This document shows positions 8,954 through 17,706 of a DNA stretch of 64,000 nucleotides, piece after piece. The stretch lies in contig CAVQOB010000014.1 in assembly GCA_963714325.1 (NCBI GenBank), positions 62,001 through 126,000 of the forward strand, given 5' to 3'. How positions within the stretch are numbered: the first letter of the stretch is position 1; each line of letters starts with the position of its first letter. The stretch comes from CAVQOB01 sp963714325 (GTDB taxonomy: Bacteria > Pseudomonadota > Alphaproteobacteria > Rhizobiales > Hyphomicrobiaceae). A program made the position numbers and the translations under genes. The notes beneath the pieces are model-generated. The model saw nothing but the letters and a program-made list of their open reading frames with translations. It was not told the DNA's origin and did not search any database.

Positions 8954-10394
8954 GGTTCCCCGCTGTTTCAAGTGGGTAGTCTGAGGTCGAGTTTGCCGGC
9001 GATGAGGTAGGTGACGACCTTCAGGGTCTTTCGGTTTCGATAGCCGCGTGCTTTTGCCTTGGCGGCTTGGACGAGAGAGTTGATGCCTTCGATGAGGCCG
9101 TTGGCGATGCCGCTGTCGAACCAGGCGAGAATGCCCTCGCGGTGACGGTTGATGGTGGCCGCGACCTGCTTCATGGGCTCAAGCCGCGAGCGGCGCGCCC
9201 AGGAATACCATTTGTCCAAGAGCACGCTGGCCCATTCGCGTGAGCGTTCCTTGTAGATGTCCTGGAAGGCGAGTCGTAGATGATAAGCGCGCGCTGTTTT
9301 CAGGTTTGTTTTCGCCAACGATCCGAGCTGCGCCGACTGTTCGACCGTGAGGTTCGCTTCGTTCCTGAGCCAGAGATAGCGCGAACGCTTGAGTTCTGGC
9401 CGGGCCTTGCTCTCGGCGCGCCGGACATGATCGACAGCGTCGCCGATCAACTTCATGACGTGGAATTTGTCGAAGGTGATTTCGGCCTCGGTGAGGTTCT
9501 CGGTGACGCCCTTGATGAAGGCGCCGCTCATATCCACGCAGACTTCCTTGATACGGCTTGCGTCGGAGTTGTGCGCATCGACGTGATCGGCGAACTCGGC
9601 AACGGTCTTGGCATCGCGCCCGTCGGCGATGAACACGACGTTGCGGCGGTCGATGTCGACGAACAAAGTAATGTAGTCGTGGCCGCGTTTAGCTGCCGTC
9701 TCGTCGATGCAGACGCGGCGCAGGCTGCCCAGATCCATGCGCGCGACCGCCGCCGCAACGTAGTGGAAAACGATACGCCAGATGCGCGTGTCATGCTCGC
9801 CCATGAGGCGGGCTGCGGCGGCGACCGGCATGTGCGTGACGAGCGTCATGGCGAGCGCCTCGAACAGCAGCGTGAAGCCGGAGCCAGGTCTTGCCCACGG
9901 CACGTTGATCAGCTTGACGCCACATTTCTTGCAAGTGATGCGCGGTGTGCGGGCGGTGAGGAACGCCTGATGCTGGAAGAAATCCAAGTGACGCCACGTC
10001 TTCATGACCGTGTCGTGCGTCGGGCAATCAGCGGCTGCGCAGTCGGGGCATGGGAAGCGGCCGCCGGATGTGAAGTCGATCTCCAGATCGAGCCGCTTCT
10101 TCGCGGCGTCGAAGTTGGCGGCCTTCACCATCCACGGCGGAACGAGACCGAGAGCGAGCTGGAAGAGGTCGGTGTCGCGCATGTGGTGCCTGCTGGAGAT
10201 TGGGGTTGGGTCGATCCTGCCATCCAGTGTGCCGCCGCGCCGGCCGACCCTCAAGCCCAAGCCCTGCGGGCGCGCCGAAAAGCGCGGCCTTGACCGCCGC
10301 CCGGCACGACGCCAAGCGCTCTGCCATCAGGATCATGCCGCCATCCGACCATCCAAACGGAGCGAACTGCACCCACTCAGTTCAGCGAGGAGGC
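8954..10394 (-). mobile_element. ISL3 family insertion sequence, copy A
   Basis: The element carries one transposase on the minus strand. The left terminus starts GGTTCCCCGCTGTTTCAAG at 8954. The right terminus ends GCGAGGAGGC at 10394. They form imperfect inverted repeats matching the other two copies here. The left flank is AAAATTTC; the right flank starts AAAAT before copy B begins at 10400. The original 8-base target duplication is therefore only half preserved. Copy A is clearly diverged from copies B and C. The leader upstream of the transposase contains a GC-rich stem-loop (about 10255-10300). Confidence 0.85.
8968..10182 (-). CDS. ISL3 family transposase, copy A
   Basis: About 404 residues, a full-length ISL3 transposase. 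An N-terminal zinc-binding region has CPDC and later CKKCGVK. It is followed by the helix-turn-helix-like segment and the DDE catalytic domain (CIDETAAKRGHDYITLF with the first Asp, later CVDMSGAF, and IEGINSLVQAAKAKARGYR near the end). The start is set at the conserved MRDTDLFQLAL. In-frame codons upstream lie in the IS leader and differ between copies. No frameshift is seen, so the gene looks intact. Confidence 0.92.
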   Translation of the reverse strand: MRDTDLFQLALGLVPPWMVKAANFDAAKKRLDLEIDFTSGGRFPCPDCAAADCPTHDTVMKTWRHLDFFQHQAFLTARTPRITCKKCGVKLINVPWARPGSGFTLLFEALAMTLVTHMPVAAAARLMGEHDTRIWRIVFHYVAAAVARMDLGSLRRVCIDETAAKRGHDYITLFVDIDRRNVVFIADGRDAKTVAEFADHVDAHNSDASRIKEVCVDMSGAFIKGVTENLTEAEITFDKFHVMKLIGDAVDHVRRAESKARPELKRSRYLWLRNEANLTVEQSAQLGSLAKTNLKTARAYHLRLAFQDIYKERSREWASVLLDKWYSWARRSRLEPMKQVAATINRHREGILAWFDSGIANGLIEGINSLVQAAKAKARGYRNRKTLKVVTYLIAGKLDLRLPT

Positions 10395-10399
10395 AAAAT

Positions 10400-11830
10400 G
10401 GCTCCCCGCTGTTTCAAGTGGGTAGCTTGAGCTGGAGTTTTCCGGCGACGAGATAGGTTACGGCCGTGAGGTTGCGCAGCGTGCGGTAGCCGCGCGCCTT
10501 CGCTTTGGCCGCTTGCACAAGTGAGTTGATGCCCTCGATGAGGCCGTTGGCGATGCGGCTGTCGAACCACGCGAGAATGCCGTCGGCATGGCGCATCAAT
10601 GTCGTCGCGACCTGCTTCATCGGCTCGAGCCGCGAGCGCTTTGCCCATGAGCACCAGCGGTCGAACATGAACTCGGCCCACCGGCGGCTCGGTTCCTTGT
10701 AGATGTCCTGGAAGGCGAGGCGCATGGCCCAGGCGCGGCCCGTTTTGAGATTGGCCTTGGCGAGCGATCCGCGCTCGGCCTTTTGCGCCGCTGACAAGTT
10801 CGCGTCGTTCTTGAGCCAGAGATAGCGGCTGCCCTTCAGTTCGGGTCGGCTTTTCGTCTCGATACGGCGCACCTTGTCGACGGCGTTGCCGATCAGCTTC
10901 ATGACGTGGAAGCGATCGAAGGTGATCTCGGCCTCGGTGAGGTTTTCTGTAACGCCTGCGATATAGGCGCCGCTCATATCGATGCAAACCTCCTTGATGC
11001 GCGAGGCATCGGCGTTGTGATCATCGACATGATCCGCAAACTGCTCAATGGTCTTGGCGCCGCGCCCCTCCGCAACGTAGACGACCTTGCGCGCGTCGAT
11101 GTCCACGAACAGCGTGATGTAGTTGTGCCCGCGTTTTGCGGCGGTTTCGTCAATGCAGACACGCCGCAAAGCGGAGAGATCCATCTCGTCGACTGCTGCT
11201 TCGACGTAGTGATGCACGACGCGCCAAAGCTTGGTGTCGTGCTCGCCGAGAATGCGTGCTGCGGCCGCGACCGGCATGTGCATGATCAACGTCATCGCCA
11301 GCGCCTCGAACAGCAGCGAGAAGCCGGAGCCCTTGCGCGCCCACGGCACGTCGATCTGCTTGACGCCACACGTGGTACAATTGATGCGCGGCGTACGCGC
11401 GTGCAGGAACGCCTGATGCTGGAAGAAGTCGAGGTGCCGCCACGTCTTCTCGGTGGTGTCGTGCACCGGGCAGCCGTCGGCGTTACAGTCCGGGCAGGTA
11501 AAGCGCGAGCCGGCCTTGAAGTCGACGCCGATATCGAGGCGCTTCTTGGCAGCGTCGAAGGCGGACGACGCCACGAACCAGGGCGAGTTGATGCTGAGAG
11601 CCAGTTGCAGGAGCTGTGTGTCGCGCATTGTCGGAGCCGGGGTTGAGGATCGATCCTGGCTCGTCAGTGTGCCAACGGTTCGGCCGGCCCTCAAGGCCAA
11701 GCCCCACTTGAAGGAAGTGGGGCGCGCTGAAGAGCGCGACCTTGACCGCCGCCCGCCCCGTCAGCGACGCTCTGCCATCAGGATCAAGCCGCCATCCGAC
11801 CGCTCAACCCACTCGGAATAGCGAGGAGGC
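10400..11830 (-). mobile_element. ISL3 family insertion sequence, copy B
   Basis: The termini are GGCTCCCCGCTGTTTCAAG at 10400 and the complementary end finishing GCGAGGAGGC at 11830. It lies only 5 bases (AAAAT) from copy A, in the same orientation. Flanking octamers (GGCAAAAT and CATTTATT) do not match, so it has lost its target duplication, consistent with an adjacent deletion. It is nearly identical to copy C at 25441 except in a short patch over the zinc-finger codons. The leader has two adjacent hairpins, with arms CCCCACTT/AAGTGGGG and CGCGCT/AGCGCG. Confidence 0.88.
10414..11628 (-). CDS. ISL3 family transposase, copy B
   Basis: About 404 residues starting at MRDTQLLQLALS. It has a zinc-binding N-terminus (CPDCNADGCPVH, then CTTCGVK) and a DDE domain with CIDETAAKRGHNYITLF and CIDMSGAY. 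Full length and unbroken. Compared with copy C the protein is essentially identical after about residue 65, but differs at many positions in residues about 20-62. This clustered pattern is not expected of random drift. Confidence 0.92.
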   Translation of the reverse strand: MRDTQLLQLALSINSPWFVASSAFDAAKKRLDIGVDFKAGSRFTCPDCNADGCPVHDTTEKTWRHLDFFQHQAFLHARTPRINCTTCGVKQIDVPWARKGSGFSLLFEALAMTLIMHMPVAAAARILGEHDTKLWRVVHHYVEAAVDEMDLSALRRVCIDETAAKRGHNYITLFVDIDARKVVYVAEGRGAKTIEQFADHVDDHNADASRIKEVCIDMSGAYIAGVTENLTEAEITFDRFHVMKLIGNAVDKVRRIETKSRPELKGSRYLWLKNDANLSAAQKAERGSLAKANLKTGRAWAMRLAFQDIYKEPSRRWAEFMFDRWCSWAKRSRLEPMKQVATTLMRHADGILAWFDSRIANGLIEGINSLVQAAKAKARGYRTLRNLTAVTYLVAGKLQLKLPT

Positions 11831-11945
11831 CATTTATTGGTTTCAGAAGCCTGTAATCGACAAGGTCGTCAACTGGTTCAAAGATAATCTGGGAGCACCG
11901 ATCAAAGGTGGTGCCCAGAAGGCAGATCCAAAATCCAATCTTTAG
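11831..11945 (+). pseudogene. 3' remnant of the disrupted alpha/beta hydrolase
   Basis: Immediately after the copy B terminus a frame reads IYWFQKPVIDKVVNWFKDNL and stops at 11945. This looks like the C-terminal helix of an alpha/beta hydrolase, and lies on the same strand as the truncated hydrolase at 8581-8953. I infer it is the far end of that gene, with the middle lost when the two ISL3 copies settled. Too short for certainty. Confidence 0.5.
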
Positions 11946-12003
11946 ATCACACCGCTCACGGATGGTAAAAATGAGTTTCAAAGGTGGTCCCGCATCCAGA
12001 CAA

Positions 12004-12816
12004 CTAAGCCTTCAGCTTCCAGCCTTTATTCCTGAGTTCATTCATTCCATCGTTGATCTCTTTCAAAGGATCTTTTTCGCGAATGATCTCAAGAACGACG
12101 TTGTCAATTTTGCATGTCGCTTCGACCGCCTCGCCCAACTCTTTAAATTTGACGATTCCAGTGCCGATCGGATCATGACCCCATTCCTCGCGAGCCGTGT
12201 CGGAAATATGCACAAGCCCGATTACTGCATGCGCTGAACGCAGGCCCACTACGGGGTCTTCGCCGATATATGCCGCGTTGGCAACATCGTAGACGATTTT
12301 CAAGTTGTCATTTCCAATTTCTTTTACGAGATCGACCAATAGATCAATCGTAGGCCTGAAGCAGTACGGCGTATTCTCAAGGAGCAGCCGAACACCAGCC
12401 TGTTCGGCGCGGGGCAGTAGAGTTTCGAGACTCTCATATAACCAATCCAGTGTTTGCGGAATTGTTGGAGAAATCATCGGGCGCCTCGTTCCCGGTGAGA
12501 TCACGACGTCTTTGACGCCCCAATCAAAGGCGAGATCCATGACATCTTTGATGTGATCGACGCTCTTGCGCCTCATATTGGCGGCAGGGCTCGCCAGATT
12601 GATGTCATAGCCACCAGCGTTGAGCGATCTCACGCTAGCACCGCAATCCCCCAGCCGCGCTTTTGCGTCTGAGCGCACCCTCGGCGACATTTCGGCGGGC
12701 CAGCAATGCGGCGAACTCACGGGCACCTCAAAGACACTGTATCCGTTGCGGGCGAGCTCTGAAATCGCATCGATAGCAGTCGACGTCCAAAGATATGAAA
12801 ACGTGTTAATGATCAT
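12004..12816 (-). CDS. Sugar phosphate isomerase/epimerase (xylose isomerase-like TIM barrel)
   Basis: 270 residues, the usual size for this family. Metal-site and barrel features visible are VRLLLENTPYCFRPT with the Glu ligand, LKIVYDVANAAYIGEDP with the Asp region, LVHISDTAREEWGHDPIG with the His/Asp pair, and VVLEIIREKDP with the terminal Glu. Such proteins isomerise keto sugars, inosose or hydroxy acids and need a divalent metal. The start is ATG 12816 (MIINTFSYLWT); further upstream codons lack family character. It follows the SDR at 12971 on the same strand. A homologous domain is fused in the protein at 15735-17654, so two related barrels serve this locus. Confidence 0.88.
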   Translation of the reverse strand: MIINTFSYLWTSTAIDAISELARNGYSVFEVPVSSPHCWPAEMSPRVRSDAKARLGDCGASVRSLNAGGYDINLASPAANMRRKSVDHIKDVMDLAFDWGVKDVVISPGTRRPMISPTIPQTLDWLYESLETLLPRAEQAGVRLLLENTPYCFRPTIDLLVDLVKEIGNDNLKIVYDVANAAYIGEDPVVGLRSAHAVIGLVHISDTAREEWGHDPIGTGIVKFKELGEAVEATCKIDNVVLEIIREKDPLKEINDGMNELRNKGWKLKA

Positions 12817-12970
12817 TTTGTACCGAGCCCCAAAATTACTTTCGCATCGTCGATGGTGAAGATCCACCGGGTTCCAACATGCGCGAACATGAAACGGGTC
12901 TCGTCCCAGAGCATCACGCAGACATTCTGTGCCAAGGCTGACGCTCACGTCCAAGCTAATTGGCGTTTTA

Positions 12971-13771
12971 TCAAGCGCTCGAAGGTTTTGAGCTTGGCCG
13001 TCCAGGTATATGGCTGAAGATCGACTTCGTGAAACCGCCGTCAACGCAGAGATCTTGACCTGTGATGTAACTTGAGAGCGGGCTTATCAGGAACTCAATT
13101 GCATTGGCGATGTCCTTCGGGTCGCCGATCCGGGAAAGAGGAATAAGCTCTTCTCTTGCCTGCTTAATTTTGGGATCAGCGTACATCTTTTCAGACATAG
13201 GCGTGTGCGTCATGCCCGGAGAGACGACATTAACGCGTATGCCGTCGGGCGCCCATTCCAGTGCAAGAGTTTGTGCAAGCATGGTGAGCGCGGCTTTGGT
13301 AGGGCTATATGCGCCTGACCCCTCATGGGGCATTTGACCTGACATCGACGAAGTAAAGCAGGCAGCACCACGGCTATTCTTTAGGTGCGGGTAGCAACTT
13401 TTGGCCAGAAGCCATGCGCTGCGAAGGTTGATCGCGAACATCGTGTCCCAATCGGCCACGGATAGATCAGCGATTTTTCCTGGACTCGCAACACCAGCAT
13501 TCGAAGCGAGGCCGTCAAGGCCTCCGAATTCCGACACTGCCGCTTCGACAAGTTTTGCGGGCACGTCGATGTCGCTTAGGTCGCCGCTCAAAGCAATGGC
13601 ATCGCCTCCCGCAGCTCGCACCAGACGGGCAATCTCTTCCTGTGAGTCCGATGGCTCCTGACCACACACTGCGATCTTTGGGTGTTCCCCTCTCGCGAGT
13701 GCCGCTTCGGTTATTCTCAGACAAACAGCCGCGCCGATCCCACGACTTCCTCCACTCACCAAGACTTTCAT
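12971..13771 (-). CDS. SDR family oxidoreductase
   Basis: 266 residues with a GGSRGIGAAV nucleotide-binding turn, SNAG, a catalytic Ser in FTSSMSGQMP, and the YSPTK active-site Tyr/Lys, ending GQDLCVDGGF. ATG 13771 has a strong GGAGGAG box 7 bases upstream. It is the first gene of a minus-strand pair with the TIM-barrel epimerase. With the epimerase, hydratase and Gfo/Idh/MocA-type genes nearby, a sugar-acid or polyol dehydrogenase role is plausible. The substrate is unknown. Confidence 0.9.
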   Translation of the reverse strand: MKVLVSGGSRGIGAAVCLRITEAALARGEHPKIAVCGQEPSDSQEEIARLVRAAGGDAIALSGDLSDIDVPAKLVEAAVSEFGGLDGLASNAGVASPGKIADLSVADWDTMFAINLRSAWLLAKSCYPHLKNSRGAACFTSSMSGQMPHEGSGAYSPTKAALTMLAQTLALEWAPDGIRVNVVSPGMTHTPMSEKMYADPKIKQAREELIPLSRIGDPKDIANAIEFLISPLSSYITGQDLCVDGGFTKSIFSHIPGRPSSKPSSA

Positions 13772-13867
13772 CGATTGCTCCTCCTATTTGGCTTAGATCT
13801 TTGCCCTAGTGTTATCCGCCATACGTTGCCGTTCGCTGTCGTATGAAGAGGAACTCGCGCCACGACC

Positions 13868-14059
13868 TCACGCGAAGCCGCCAAAACGGTCCTGCTTGGC
13901 CCAGCCGAAGTTGGAAAAATTCGTGAGAAGACTGTGAGCCGCGCTTTTAGGCAGGTCGAGGCGGCGGCTGATCTCGCCGAGCGGCATCGTCCCTTCGTCG
14001 GCCTCGCCCTCGGGTTCATCCTCATGAAATCCGTCCACATGGGCTAGCCTGCTGCCCAA
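13868..14059 (-). pseudogene. Fragment of an IclR-type winged helix regulator
   Basis: A 63-codon frame contains MPLGEISRRLDLPKSAAHSLL followed by FGWAKQDRFGG. This is the helix-turn-helix of an IclR-family regulator. No ligand-binding domain follows, the frame stops at 13868, and the region downstream (to 13772) holds nothing recognisable. It overlaps the end of the gene at 14044. I read it as a decayed or frameshifted regulator stub. Confidence 0.55.
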
Positions 14060-14721
14060 TCGGTTTTGAGTTGGGTGTACTCGTGCGCGTAACGACCGAC
14101 TTGCGCGCGCTCGATGCCAGAACTTGCTGTGACACGGCGAACGGGCTCATCAAGCGCCTCCAACGTGCACGCCTCGATCAGCGCGAACCAATTCGGTGGT
14201 GTCTGAATATCCGTGCGATCCCGGCTTTCGGTGGTCTTGGTGCCGGAGGCCTCATTGTCCGCCCAGCACAGATGCACGCCCGTGATCTGCGATAGTGTCA
14301 CCAACTCGGGAACGAGACGGATCAGCCCTGCGCGCGCGTTCTCCCCGTGTCTTTCCGACACTGCGAAGCGTACGGTCGCCAGCACGCCGCCCGATCCTGG
14401 ACCAGAGCTCGCAAGCACCCGCGCGAGCCCGCGAGATGTGTCTTTGAAATGCGCTGTCGCTCTCTTCGTCCATTGCGTTGGGGCATTCAGCCGGTTCGCG
14501 TAATCTTGAGCCTGAAGCACCTCGAATGCGTCTACCTCGTAGAGAGTGAAGAACTCGGGATGGGTGTTCTTATCGACCGCCCGGTAACGGCGTCCACGAC
14601 GAAAGCCGGGGATGCCAACCCGTTCGGGCATATGTTCATGGAGATGCCATTCGTAGAACTCGTTTCGGCCCTCCTCCGCGATTCCGTTCCAAATGGCGAC
14701 GACACCTTGGCCAGACAGCAT
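14044..14721 (-). CDS. Conserved hypothetical protein, EthD/dimeric alpha-beta barrel-like
   Basis: 225 residues. The start GVVAIWNGIAEEGRNEFYEW and HLHEHMPERVGIPGFRRGRR are typical of small ferredoxin-like alpha+beta proteins of the EthD/DUF4286 style, here as two repeats (the second around residues 105-215). Proteins of this type accompany degradative dioxygenases and hydratases, but no activity can be assigned. It starts 13 bases after the hydratase gene and is probably its operon partner. Confidence 0.7.
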   Translation of the reverse strand: MLSGQGVVAIWNGIAEEGRNEFYEWHLHEHMPERVGIPGFRRGRRYRAVDKNTHPEFFTLYEVDAFEVLQAQDYANRLNAPTQWTKRATAHFKDTSRGLARVLASSGPGSGGVLATVRFAVSERHGENARAGLIRLVPELVTLSQITGVHLCWADNEASGTKTTESRDRTDIQTPPNWFALIEACTLEALDEPVRRVTASSGIERAQVGRYAHEYTQLKTDWAAG

Positions 14722-14734
14722 ACTTCAACACTCC

Positions 14735-15514
14735 TCATGATGCTTCCAGGGGGGAATCGAATTTGAGCCGAAGCTCGGAAAAACCTTCAAAGGAGATCAC
14801 CATCTCGTCGCCCGGCGATGCGAGATGGACGCCCGTATAACTCCCGGTCGTAATGTACTGGCCGGCGAGCAATGGGGTTCCGCGTCGAGCCATGTGGTTT
14901 GCGAGCGCGACCACGCCGCCGAGCGGGTCGCCGGAGGGTAGCCCGCCTCGGCGGCTCATGACCACCTTTCCGTTGACCGCAAACTCAACCGCTATGGTTG
15001 TGAAGTCGATGTTTGACCACCTATCCAACGGAGCGCCGACAACGAGAGCGCCGTTCGAAAGCATATCCGCGAGCAATGCGCTGCGTGGCGAATTCAGCCC
15101 GCCCGGGAGGCGACTGTGCAACACTTCGACAGCGGCACAGGCGCTATCGATGCTGGCAGCCACCTCGTCGCGACCGAAGAATGCCCCGCGTCGCTCCGGG
15201 AGCGATCGGCCCATGAGGAAGGCAATCTCGCATTCGATACCGCCAAGGCCGTACACGGTCGGTGGAAGCGCCGCGGGGCTATGCAGGAGAAGCGCGTCGA
15301 TGATTGGCGCCGCGATAATGTGGCCTTCGGGCAGTACAGCGACCTTCCAGCCCACCACTCGAGCCCGCAGGCGTTCGAGGGTGAGCTGCTGAACGCGGAT
15401 TCCTGTCTCGTCATCCAAACGAGCCAGGACGTCCGGCGTGAGCGCGGCCGGCGCTCCCGTCGTGCGAGCTGTCACGAGCGCATTCGCAATGGTGTGCATC
15501 CAATCGACCGTCAT
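14735..15514 (-). CDS. 2-keto-4-pentenoate hydratase-like protein (HpaH/MhpD type)
   Basis: 259 residues of the FAH-superfamily hydratase branch. Segments seen are GWKVAVLPEGHIIAAPI, the metal-site region GGIECEIAFLMGRSLP, AAVEVLHSRL, and GDPLGGVVALANHM followed by LAGQYITTGSYTG, the classic tail of MhpD/HpaH. It hydrates a 2-oxo-alkenoate to a 4-hydroxy-2-oxo acid with Mg or Mn. It could complement the hpa cluster at 2-8 kb or serve this operon. The start ATG 15514 overlaps the stop of the small gene before it. Confidence 0.85.
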   Translation of the reverse strand: MTVDWMHTIANALVTARTTGAPAALTPDVLARLDDETGIRVQQLTLERLRARVVGWKVAVLPEGHIIAAPIIDALLLHSPAALPPTVYGLGGIECEIAFLMGRSLPERRGAFFGRDEVAASIDSACAAVEVLHSRLPGGLNSPRSALLADMLSNGALVVGAPLDRWSNIDFTTIAVEFAVNGKVVMSRRGGLPSGDPLGGVVALANHMARRGTPLLAGQYITTGSYTGVHLASPGDEMVISFEGFSELRLKFDSPLEAS

Positions 15515-15738
15515 CGCGGGGTTCTGGCTCTTGATGTTGTGATCAGTGGTCTACGCTGATGGCCGACGCACTGCGCAGCGGCGAATATCTCATTGCGCGC
15601 GGTCCTTCCTGATAAAAAGGCATCCTCCGTGAATTGGTTGACGACGAACTTGCTCGTTGCGTCCGCCAGCGATAGCGGGCCCGAGGAGTATGTTCCTCTT
15701 GCCTTGTCTCGATCATCGTCGCTGCTCTTGTGTGTCAT
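15511..15738 (-). CDS. Small protein of unknown function, translationally coupled
   Basis: 75 codons, joined by ATGA overlaps at both ends: its ATG (15738) overlaps the TGA of the fusion gene, and its stop overlaps the ATG of the hydratase. The sequence starts MTHKSSDDDRDKARG, is rich in charged residues at first, then reads KFVVNQFTEDAFLSG. I recognise no family. The double coupling is the only argument that it is translated. It could equally be a decayed stretch that stayed open. Confidence 0.4.
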   Translation of the reverse strand: MTHKSSDDDRDKARGTYSSGPLSLADATSKFVVNQFTEDAFLSGRTARNEIFAAAQCVGHQRRPLITTSRARTPR

Positions 15739-17654
15739 GTCTCGCTCGTCATCTGCGACGCGTCTCGCCGAGGCCACGCGTCCGTCTCAAGCTGCGCGAT
15801 ACTCGTGGCGAGCACGCGGTCTGGGTCATCAGAGAGGATTTCCAACACCGTGTCGCCGCGATAGCCGAACGCGCGGAGCGCTCCTGCGATGTCGTTGAAG
15901 CGCACGGCGCCCGCACCCACCGGGTCATGTCGGAATTCATCGAGACCGGTGTCGGCCGCATAGATCAGCTTGATTCGGCTCTTCAAAAGTTGCAGTGCTT
16001 CGATTGGATCTTCGCGCCCAAAATAGCCATTCGCGAAGTCGTACCCGATCCCGATACGCTCCCACCCGTAACCGTCAAAAAATGACACGAGGTCCGCAGC
16101 GCGGTAGAGGTAGCTCAGCGGATGGTTTTTGACGATGAGCTGCACATTGCATCGCTCGGCTTCGGAAACGAGGGCATCGAGCGACCTCCGAAACCAATCA
16201 GCGAGGTGCTCGCGGGGTGAGGCCAGAACCGGATTGGCCTTACCAGGATTGATAACGATGCCCATAGCGCCCCATTCACCGGCGAGCCGCATGGCGGCGA
16301 TCATCATTGCGCAGGAGTGTTCTCGCATCTCCGGAACGCTTGAGCTCAGATTGATGTCGAGGTTGGGCTGATTGAGCGTGACGATGCGCAAGTCGCGGCT
16401 CGCCAGCAGACTGCCAATCTTTTGTCGCTCGCCCGCAGCTTCGCAGCTCGGCCAAAAGTGACCGGGAATCAGCATCGGCTCAAAGCTGCGAAAGCCGAGG
16501 TCGGCGAGGTGCGCAATGCAGTCGCGCAATCCATACCGCTGTGTGTAGGGATAGGTGTTGATGGTGTAAGCAGCTGATGCCGGTATTTCGCCACCAGAGT
16601 TGGACCCGGCCGCAAGGTCGCCGCTAATTCGTTTATCACGTCGCATCCGGGTGATCGTCTGCGGTGCGCCGCCTTGACGTGCCGATGCATACGCCGCCTC
16701 GACAATCTCCATCGTCGCTTCGGCGTCGCGCAGTCCCGCCACAGGCGAGCCGCCGGCACGGCACTCGTCGAGCACGCGCCTGACAAACTCGGGATAATAG
16801 ACGTCAGTCTCTAGCCGAACCGGACGCGTCCGCGTGCCGGTCGTGAGGTTGGAGCGGTCGCGGAAATGAACGGCGTCTCGGCCGGAGTAAGCGTAGTGGC
16901 CGCTCGAACCGAGCGTGAAGGAGAACTCCCGCTGTTCGTCAGGCGTACTTGGAAAGCTGTAACCGCTCTCCACGACTCCTACGACACCATCGTCAGTCTG
17001 CAGCGTGACGACGGAATAATCCTCGATCGCACCGCCATGTGTTCGAGAACTCATGACGGCTGAGACGGTCGATACTTCCTTGCCAGTTAGAAAACGGAAC
17101 AGATCGAAAAAATGAGTGCCGACGTTGATGGTAGGACCTCCGCCCGCGATGGCAGGGTCAAGCATCCAGGGAGCTCCCGCGAGGTAACGAGACGGTGGGC
17201 CAACGATAAAGCGAAACTGGAGATGATTAAAATCGGATGGAATGCGGCCTTCCATCTCTTCGATTGCCGCAAGAAAATCGCTAATCCGAAAGATGAACGG
17301 CACTGCGACATAAACACCAGCAGACTCAGCCAGCTGACGCAGCCGTGTAACCTGGGCGGCTTTGACACCGCAGGGCTTTTCCAACGCGAACGGAATCCGA
17401 CGCTCGATCAACAGTTCGGCAATGCGTGGCATCTCCGCGTGCCGCCCAAAGGCAAACGCGAAATCAATCGTCTCTTGCTGAAGCAGTTCCTCGTAGGAGT
17501 CATAGCTGCGACAGCCGAACCGCGCCGCGATATCGCGACCCTTCGCCTGCTCGCCATCCGAAACGGCAACAACCTGCACCCCCGCGCTTTCGAGAGCATC
17601 GAGATAGAGCGGGGTGTGCCAATGGCTCGCCTCGAGCAGCGCTACTCTCATCAT
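15735..17654 (-). CDS. Fusion of Gfo/Idh/MocA oxidoreductase and sugar phosphate isomerase/epimerase
   Basis: 639 residues in one unbroken frame. Residues 1 to about 340 are a Gfo/Idh/MocA-type dehydrogenase: a Rossmann start MRVALLEASHWHTPLYLDAL, the FALEKPCGV motif with the catalytic Lys region, and the C-terminal sheet with GGGPTINVGTHFFDLF. Residues about 365-639 form a xylose isomerase-like TIM barrel with INTYPYTQRYGLRDC, IVINPGKANP, IGYDFANGYFGREDP and AADTGLDEFRHDPVGAG, the same metal-site pattern as the separate epimerase at 12004. Such pairs usually act in sequence on inositol or sugar derivatives, so the fusion may channel an intermediate. It sits directly behind the TRAP permease genes. 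Confidence 0.88.
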   Translation of the reverse strand: MMRVALLEASHWHTPLYLDALESAGVQVVAVSDGEQAKGRDIAARFGCRSYDSYEELLQQETIDFAFAFGRHAEMPRIAELLIERRIPFALEKPCGVKAAQVTRLRQLAESAGVYVAVPFIFRISDFLAAIEEMEGRIPSDFNHLQFRFIVGPPSRYLAGAPWMLDPAIAGGGPTINVGTHFFDLFRFLTGKEVSTVSAVMSSRTHGGAIEDYSVVTLQTDDGVVGVVESGYSFPSTPDEQREFSFTLGSSGHYAYSGRDAVHFRDRSNLTTGTRTRPVRLETDVYYPEFVRRVLDECRAGGSPVAGLRDAEATMEIVEAAYASARQGGAPQTITRMRRDKRISGDLAAGSNSGGEIPASAAYTINTYPYTQRYGLRDCIAHLADLGFRSFEPMLIPGHFWPSCEAAGERQKIGSLLASRDLRIVTLNQPNLDINLSSSVPEMREHSCAMMIAAMRLAGEWGAMGIVINPGKANPVLASPREHLADWFRRSLDALVSEAERCNVQLIVKNHPLSYLYRAADLVSFFDGYGWERIGIGYDFANGYFGREDPIEALQLLKSRIKLIYAADTGLDEFRHDPVGAGAVRFNDIAGALRAFGYRGDTVLEILSDDPDRVLATSIAQLETDAWPRRDASQMTSET

Positions 17655-17706
17655 AGATCTCCTGGAGCTCGAGGCCTCGATGGGTGCATTGGAGAAATTG
17701 TGCCCA

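Noticed and set aside
9280..10293. A 337-codon open frame on the plus strand opposite ISL3 copy A (similar ones opposite copies B and C)
   Set aside because: These mirror the real transposase in GC-rich codons, show no domain of their own, and appear in all copies only because the transposase is conserved.
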